From Daphnia carinata (lineage: Eukaryota; Arthropoda; Branchiopoda; Diplostraca; Daphniidae): a DNA stretch of 64,000 nt. Under the pieces are notes generated by a model that was not told the origin of the DNA, ran no database searches, and worked only from the letters and a program-made list of their open reading frames with translations. Location of the stretch: positions 2,480,001 to 2,544,000 of the forward strand of contig NC_081340.1 in the NCBI RefSeq assembly GCF_022539665.2. The letters are read 5' to 3'. Positions 59,067 through 64,000 of this stretch are shown here, one piece after another. Both the position numbers and the translations under genes were made by a program. Within the stretch, counting starts at the first letter, position 1; each line of letters starts with the position of its first letter.

Positions 59067-59509
59067 CATATTCATTTTGTTGTGGGCCCAGTATTTCTGG
59101 AGATACAGTCTACTTCCGGTGACTTCCGGTAAATTTTTTTTTTTCAACTTCGCAAAAACTAAAAAATGAACATTAATATGCCAAACATTTTAAGCATTTT
59201 GATCATATATGAAATGGTGTAGTAGCTTCTTTCGTGCTTGTTTTTTTTATTTTACTGTTGGTTGATCGCGCGAATTGATATACTTATGACACTACTTCGT
59301 TAACAGAGACTACTAGCATTATGTATCACGCTAATGGGAAGGTATACCTGGTAAATATAGATCATGGCATGAAGATATACCACATGCTATTATTCTAACC
59401 TTATCATGCACGACCATCTGATGTATAGTCAAGTTTAAAAATAAGCCCGACTTTTTCTTATTTTATGTTACGCTGTAGTGTATTCGCACGCTACGGGAAA
59501 TTATGTAAT

Positions 59510-59578
59510 ACTAATAGCTCTGAGGTAGAGCGTCTGACTCCGGGAATCGAAAGTCAAGAGTTCGAGTCACGTCTGGAT
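59510..59578 (+). pseudogene. Degenerate tRNA-like sequence
   Basis: An A-box-like TAGCTCTGAGGTAGAGCG and a B-box-like GAGTTCGAGTCAC at normal spacing, but the acceptor and anticodon stems do not fold well. Likely a tRNA pseudogene or the head of a SINE. Confidence 0.45.
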
Positions 59579-59751
59579 CCTATTTGCCAGAGGATTGAAT
59601 TATGATTCACACTGTAGACAATATTTCTTTGTACGATTAAGGTGAGTTTCCGAGACGGAAATATTAAATTGCGTTGGTACGCACAACAATATTATTACAA
59701 GTGCAAATAGGTTTCCTTTAAAAGACATGGAAAAATTGTTAACTAATTTAC

Positions 59752-59823
59752 GAGACTCATGGCTCTATGGTTGAGCATCGGCGTCGCACGCCAGAAATCA
59801 AGGGTTCAATCCTATAAAGAGTC
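59752..59823 (+). pseudogene. Degenerate tRNA-Ala(CGC)-like sequence
   Basis: GACTC/GAGTC ends can pair, GGCTCTATGGTTGAGC resembles a D arm, and GGC-GTCGCAC-GCC gives an anticodon-like loop with CGC. The T arm pairs over only three bases. Probably a tRNA-derived repeat, about 240 nt from the previous one. Confidence 0.4.
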
Positions 59824-60120
59824 AAAATGAAATTAAATAAATATATATAACTCAAAATGTCAAATTAGATGTATAATGCATGTATACAATTCAATATCAT
59901 TAATGCACTAAAAGTTGTAGAATCTCCACGAAGTGAGGTTAAAGTGCATCGTTCCATAAACAATGAAGTCGTCTAATAACGAAAATAAAATGATATTGCG
60001 ACATGAATAAGGAAATGTTCACATTTGTAAACAGTGCAGAACAACAACACAACAATAAAAAAGACAAGATCTGTTAATTTTTTTTTAAAGAATTTGTATT
60101 GACAATATTCCGCACAACTA

Positions 60121-60430
60121 AAAGACGTGCAACTTTGAAAGGGCAAAATAGCCGATTTCAAAGTTGCTGCCAACCAAGGTAGGGGGAGACACTACCTCAG
60201 TTGACTCACCGGGGAGATTACCCGGTGCGTGGCTAAGAGAAGCCGGAAGAAGAGCGAAGGTTGCGGACAAGCTTTTACGTGAGCGATTAACTGTTAATTC
60301 GGATTTTTGGGTAGCCCCACAGCCCTCCAATGATATCATCGGACCATGAGGACCCCCACGTCCCCTTTCCAGACAGCGCACTCACAACCGTTACTGCTGA
60401 TCACAGTAGGGGCATGACCCCCTACGGGCT
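60121..60430. other. GC-rich, hairpin-rich island of unknown nature
   Basis: This segment is much richer in GC than its surroundings and folds into several strong local hairpins: GCAACTTTGAAA/TTTCAAAGTTGC (60129-60140 with 60156-60167), AGGTAG/CTACCT (60177-60197), CACCGGG/CCCGGTG (60207-60227) and GTAGGGG/CCCCTAC (60406-60425). An 87-aa minus-strand open frame crosses it but resembles no protein I know. It could be a structured RNA or part of a retroelement. Confidence 0.4.
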
Positions 60431-61255
60431 TATTAAAAATCAAAGGGAAACGGGGCCACAGAAAAGAAGGGAGCCCAGATATGCACTTCAATTTATATAG
60501 ATTTTAATACTTTGTTTTCGGGCCGCAGCAATGACTGAGGGTAAAGGGCAGGAAGCATTTTTCAAAAATTCCTTCGGGCTTCCAACCGTTATCATTATGA
60601 AATTTGGTTCGACTAGATACCTCTTTTGATTCAGTATGATTCTTAACCTATTTGAAGAAAACGAAACATGAATCAATTTTAAACGTTTGCCTATCAATAT
60701 ACATTCAATAAGGATCGGTGCAATCCTTCTTTACCTCTTGTTTTGGTGAACTACTGGTATTAACTGTATTCAGCTAATGGTTTGACAAACATAGTGCTTG
60801 CTTGGATGGTAAGTTGACAGGCAGCGAAGAAACTAATCATTCAGCGACTACCTATTTTCTAATACCTATGCAAATAACACAATAAATGGCATTTTAATTA
60901 GTTATAATCATGGGTTTCCAGGCACAAAAAAAGAGACAGACTTATTGGCTGAGGCGGTTCAAAACGTTCCAACTTCTTTCAGGACCCCTGCATCAGAATG
61001 ACAGATTGAGGATGAGTTCGGAAGTCGCGAATTGAGATAGCCAATTTCGGTAATATACTTGATCTGTTTCATACTAGGCATGTAATCTAAATTTGCTGTA
61101 CAATATACAACAAAAAACAAAGCAGTAAAATAATTCTGTATAAAAAATTTACAAAATTGCATTTTGTTACACCTATTTGGCTTTGTAAAGTGATACTAAC
61201 TTACAACATAGTCCTGTGAAGTTGGTCACCAGGCATTACAAGCAATACATCTTCG
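60431..61255. other. Intergenic, possible extra exons of the next gene
   Basis: AT-rich. A minus-strand open segment at 61162-60959 might belong to the gene at 61256-63425 or be unrelated; I cannot join it with confidence. Confidence 0.35.
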
Positions 61256-63425
61256 TTATAAACTGAAGCAGTCTGATTCAAGAATGCTTAGGTTGTCCAA
61301 ACACACTGCATAGTGACTGATGAACAGCAGAAAATCAGGATGTAGATTAACTGATTTTCCAGAAATAAGCACTTTTGACGTTTGAAATTCTGACCAACTG
61401 TTTATGCTGTTCACATTTTTCAAAATGTTGAGCACATGCTTAAGGCCACCATAGGACAGAATTTTTTCCTGTTTTGTAAACATACCATCACAGCAACTAT
61501 GAGGAACAGGAGAGGTTAAAAGTTTTCTTTCTTTAAAAATCTATTTATTTCATAACATACCGGGATAAGCTCTTCTTTTGTAAAGGGCAGCCCTCTCTAA
61601 GTACTTGCATAAGTAATGCTTCAATACTTGGAACAGCTGAAACAAGTAGTTGTGACAAAAAAAAGTATCAGCACCACTGATAAGAATGTAAACATGAAGA
61701 CTTGTTATGGACAATATCTAGAATTGATACAAGTGACAGATGGGGTGAAACTGCAATATGACGAACTAAACTGAACCTTCCTCACTGATGTGTCAATCTA
61801 TAAAAGGATTTAAATCTTTATTAATGAGATAATCAGAGTACTGTATAAAATTATAGTAAAGATGTTACCAAATGCTGAGTTACTAGAAATTTTGCCCAGA
61901 AAATCTCCAACTGACATGTGAAACATAAGTCAGCTGTTCTGCATTTGCAAATCCAGTGTTCAAGTAACCATATTATCCAATCCATGTCTGCCATGTCTTG
62001 GTGTCACATAGAAAATCGTAAAAATTGTTTTAAAAAAAGAGTATATTTTTTCGATAGTGACGTATACTCACAGATGTATCATTTTTCAATCCAAAGAAGT
62101 CTTATTTTTTTCTCAAACCAAACTTTTTTGTGAAGAAATGAAGAGTTTCTACTGGCATTACTCATTTTCGCTGCTATAAAGGGGTTATAAATGGCAGTAG
62201 TACACATACACACACAATCACACGTATACAGACGTTTACATCGATCTGTAGTACCGTTCACTACACGTTAAAGATCGACCAAAAAAACTGAGGTAGAGAA
62301 GAGGTGCTCGTAGCCTGTAGGTTGTTCGTAGGACTCCCCATGGCCTGAAAAACGGTTCATGGATGCAGGCAGCTAATCATCGGGCTGTGTCACCCTCTTC
62401 GATACTAAACAGTTTTTGTTTTCTAACAGTAGGGCGTTCAGTAGTGCTGCGGGGCTAATTGTTCTAACGTCTAGCGTCAATCCTTTGCGTCCGACACATC
62501 AAAGCATTGTTAATACCTTATTTAAAAGCCACCTTGAATATTTCCGAAAACTCACTATGAATTGAATTGATTTTTAAGTTAGGGTTTGTTGTAAACGGAA
62601 ACACTGAATAACTTCAAATACAAAGCATACAACAAAACAGATCAGACATTCGCAATTGCTTCAAAATTTGGGGCTGAAACGAGAAATTAAGCTAGAGTTA
62701 GCCAGATAGATTGGCATATGAATTTTTAACTCTTCCCCTAGTTGTGTTAGTATCCTGAAAAATTGAAAACTACAGAAGTTGTTTGCAGCTACTGAGATGA
62801 AGCTTAATGAAAAAATAATTTTTTTTTCAAAATCATAATTTTCTTCAATTTCATAATTTTGTTTTGATCATTCTCCACATATTTTCACCAACATGCAGGT
62901 ACCAATGCAGGATGTAAATGCATTTGTTTTCCAAAGGGCAATCATGAGTGGTGATTTTTCCATCTTGGTGTCCAGCGGTTACCTGTTTAATACTATATAA
63001 AGAAAAAGAAAGAAAAAAAAAGTTCTATGAAGTTCAAATCCTAAGACAATCAATTTTTTGACTGAAAACTGTTTTTTTTTCTTAATGAATTTCCGTGTTC
63101 ATGTTGTACTGCACTCCTCGGACACAGATGCACTTCGGTTCAACAACCTGAAGTGGATTAATCGCCTGTAGCTTTTCTTACAATACAACATCCTGGTAAT
63201 AGTAGGGAAATCCAACGCCTGAGCCTGATCATAGAGAAAAATAAGTTTATGTTGGTGAAAGAAGCTAAAATTCCATCTCATTGATTATCGCAAAGTAACT
63301 GGTTTACAGATTTTCAAAACGAAGAAAACATGGCTTATAGCTACCACACAAAACAGTTTACTAAGTGATAGCGAAGTCGTACTTACAAGCGCACGAACGA
63401 AAACCTGCTCCAGAACAGACGCCAT
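61256..63425 (-). CDS. Unrecognised spliced gene, predicted 163 aa
   Basis: I assembled this by hand from five minus-strand segments: 63425-63387, 62982-62889, 61910-61869, 61636-61561 and 61496-61256. All junctions are GT..AG and the phases agree throughout, ending in a stop. The product starts MASVLEQVFVRALVTAGHQD, continues with DCPLENKCIYILHWYLHVVG, AVPSIEALLMQVLREGCPLQ and KILSYGGLKHVLNIL, and ends LDNLSILESDCFSL. It is mainly helical in appearance, with several Cys. I do not recognise a family. The last exon could instead splice onward to segments near 61.2 kb, so the C-terminus is uncertain. The first intron is long (about 400 nt) and the second about 1 kb. Confidence 0.5.
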
Positions 63426-63713
63426 TTTGAGATCACAGTTCACGATGGTGGTCATAGCCATCACATCGTCCTGACCGTCTACCAGTTATCCAAATTTGTA
63501 CACTTTTTCGGGAAATGTGTCAGAAAGGCAAAACACTATATGTGTAGAAAAATATAACAAGAAGCACAAAGAATGTGGCGCGAATTTCGAAAAGTAAAAA
63601 AAAAAAAAATTATTTCCTAACAGGCGTTTTTTAAACTTATCGCATCTTTTACAATCGTTAAACACAGAATAAAACTTACCGGGCGTTCATGAGCAATAGC
63701 GAATGGGGAACAA
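63426..63713. other. Possible bidirectional promoter
   Basis: Short AT-rich spacer between the start of the minus-strand 163-aa gene and the probable + strand gene at the edge. No TATA box is obvious. Confidence 0.35.
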
Positions 63714-64000
63714 GTTGAAACGGACGAAAGTTATGACGAAGAAGCTGAGCCGGGTAGTTCAAATGAAGACAAAGTAAGTGGCGCACGCACGATAAACTAC
63801 TTGGCTTCATTTGAACTACCTAATTCATTCTTTTTGTCACATTTTTGCGATGATTTTGCGGAGTTCCGTCTATAATTTAATGTGCCATAAGTAAAAATTG
63901 CGAAATATCCCAATACTTGTCATTTTACCAAGAGCATTTCATTTTCTTAATTTATTCATGTGTTTCTCAGCCTCAATATATTCGCCCAATTTGTGCTGTC
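63714..64000 (+). CDS. Possible 5' part of a gene cut by the window edge
   Basis: An open segment ending at a strong donor (AAA|GTAAGT, 63773) and a segment after an acceptor (CTCAG|CCTCAATA, from 63971). In one frame the text is acidic (VETDESYDEEAEPGSSNEDK then PQYIRPICAV) but lacks an ATG in this segment; in another frame an ATG at 63733 gives a basic start (MTKKLSRVVQ). I cannot decide between them, and the product is unknown. Confidence 0.3.
63753..63820. repeat. Perfect 16-bp inverted repeat across a splice donor
   Basis: GGTAGTTCAAATGAAG (63753-63768) and its exact reverse complement (63805-63820) are separated by 36 nt, with the donor GTAAGT at 63774 in the loop. Confidence 0.85.

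Noticed and set aside
62260-62342. Minus-strand ATG (MGSPTNNLQA) as an alternative start for the 163-aa gene
   Set aside because: No good donor follows in frame; the ATG at 63425 joins downstream exons with consistent phases.
1-64000. CRISPR arrays, operons, prophage or intact transposase/reverse transcriptase genes
   Set aside because: None seen; the window is eukaryotic, and repeats found lack the coding domains of autonomous elements.

Overview
The window looks like nuclear genomic DNA of a cladoceran crustacean, almost certainly a water flea (Daphnia or a close relative). Genes are compact with canonical GT..AG introns of about 60-110 nt. It holds arthropod cuticle proteins with a chitin-binding RR domain, an exuperantia homologue, an orthopedia homeobox gene, and a glycoside hydrolase family 7 cellulase, a family that is unusual in animals but known from crustaceans. 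There is no prokaryotic signature and no intact transposon coding region. Species assignment is inference.

Layout. 0-13 kb and 22.8-37 kb: five tandem genes for 4-coumarate:CoA-ligase-like / luciferase-like acyl-CoA synthetases, all on the + strand (the first cut by the window edge), with a cytochrome P450 between the second and third. 13.5-21 kb: three minus-strand secreted cuticle-type proteins, an intron-containing tRNA-Arg(UCU), and an unrecognised type II membrane protein. 26.6-28 kb: the GH7 cellulase (minus). 29.5-32.4 kb: a secreted collagen-like protein (+). 37.8-40.1 kb: a METTL27-type methyltransferase (minus) and a small secreted protein (+). 40.5-42.9 kb: a LOTUS-domain protein with a C-terminal dsRBD-like segment. 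43.8-46.3 kb: orthopedia (minus), followed upstream by about 8.5 kb without coding sequence. 55-57.5 kb: exuperantia (+) and CIAO2A/FAM96A (minus), tail to tail. 57.5-61 kb: repeat-rich DNA with a fold-back palindrome, a three-copy hairpin, two degenerate tRNA-like sequences and a GC-rich hairpin-rich island. 61.2-63.4 kb: a spliced minus-strand gene for an unrecognised protein of about 163 aa. Right edge: a possible first part of another + strand gene.

How parts may work together. The acyl-CoA ligase paralogues share an Arg-rich, acid-free N-terminus that resembles a mitochondrial presequence, and none ends in a peroxisomal SKL-type signal, so I infer a mitochondrial acid:CoA ligase family expanded in tandem. 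Two of them share a nearly identical block including introns, a sign of recent gene conversion, and the paralogues differ by the presence of one intron. The P450 and the GH7 cellulase would fit a diet- or xenobiotic-related set, but that is only inference. The strongest non-coding signal is a recurring TAGATGGCG motif (seven copies between 40.3 and 58.1 kb, none noticed elsewhere) that matches the CTCF core and surrounds the orthopedia domain.
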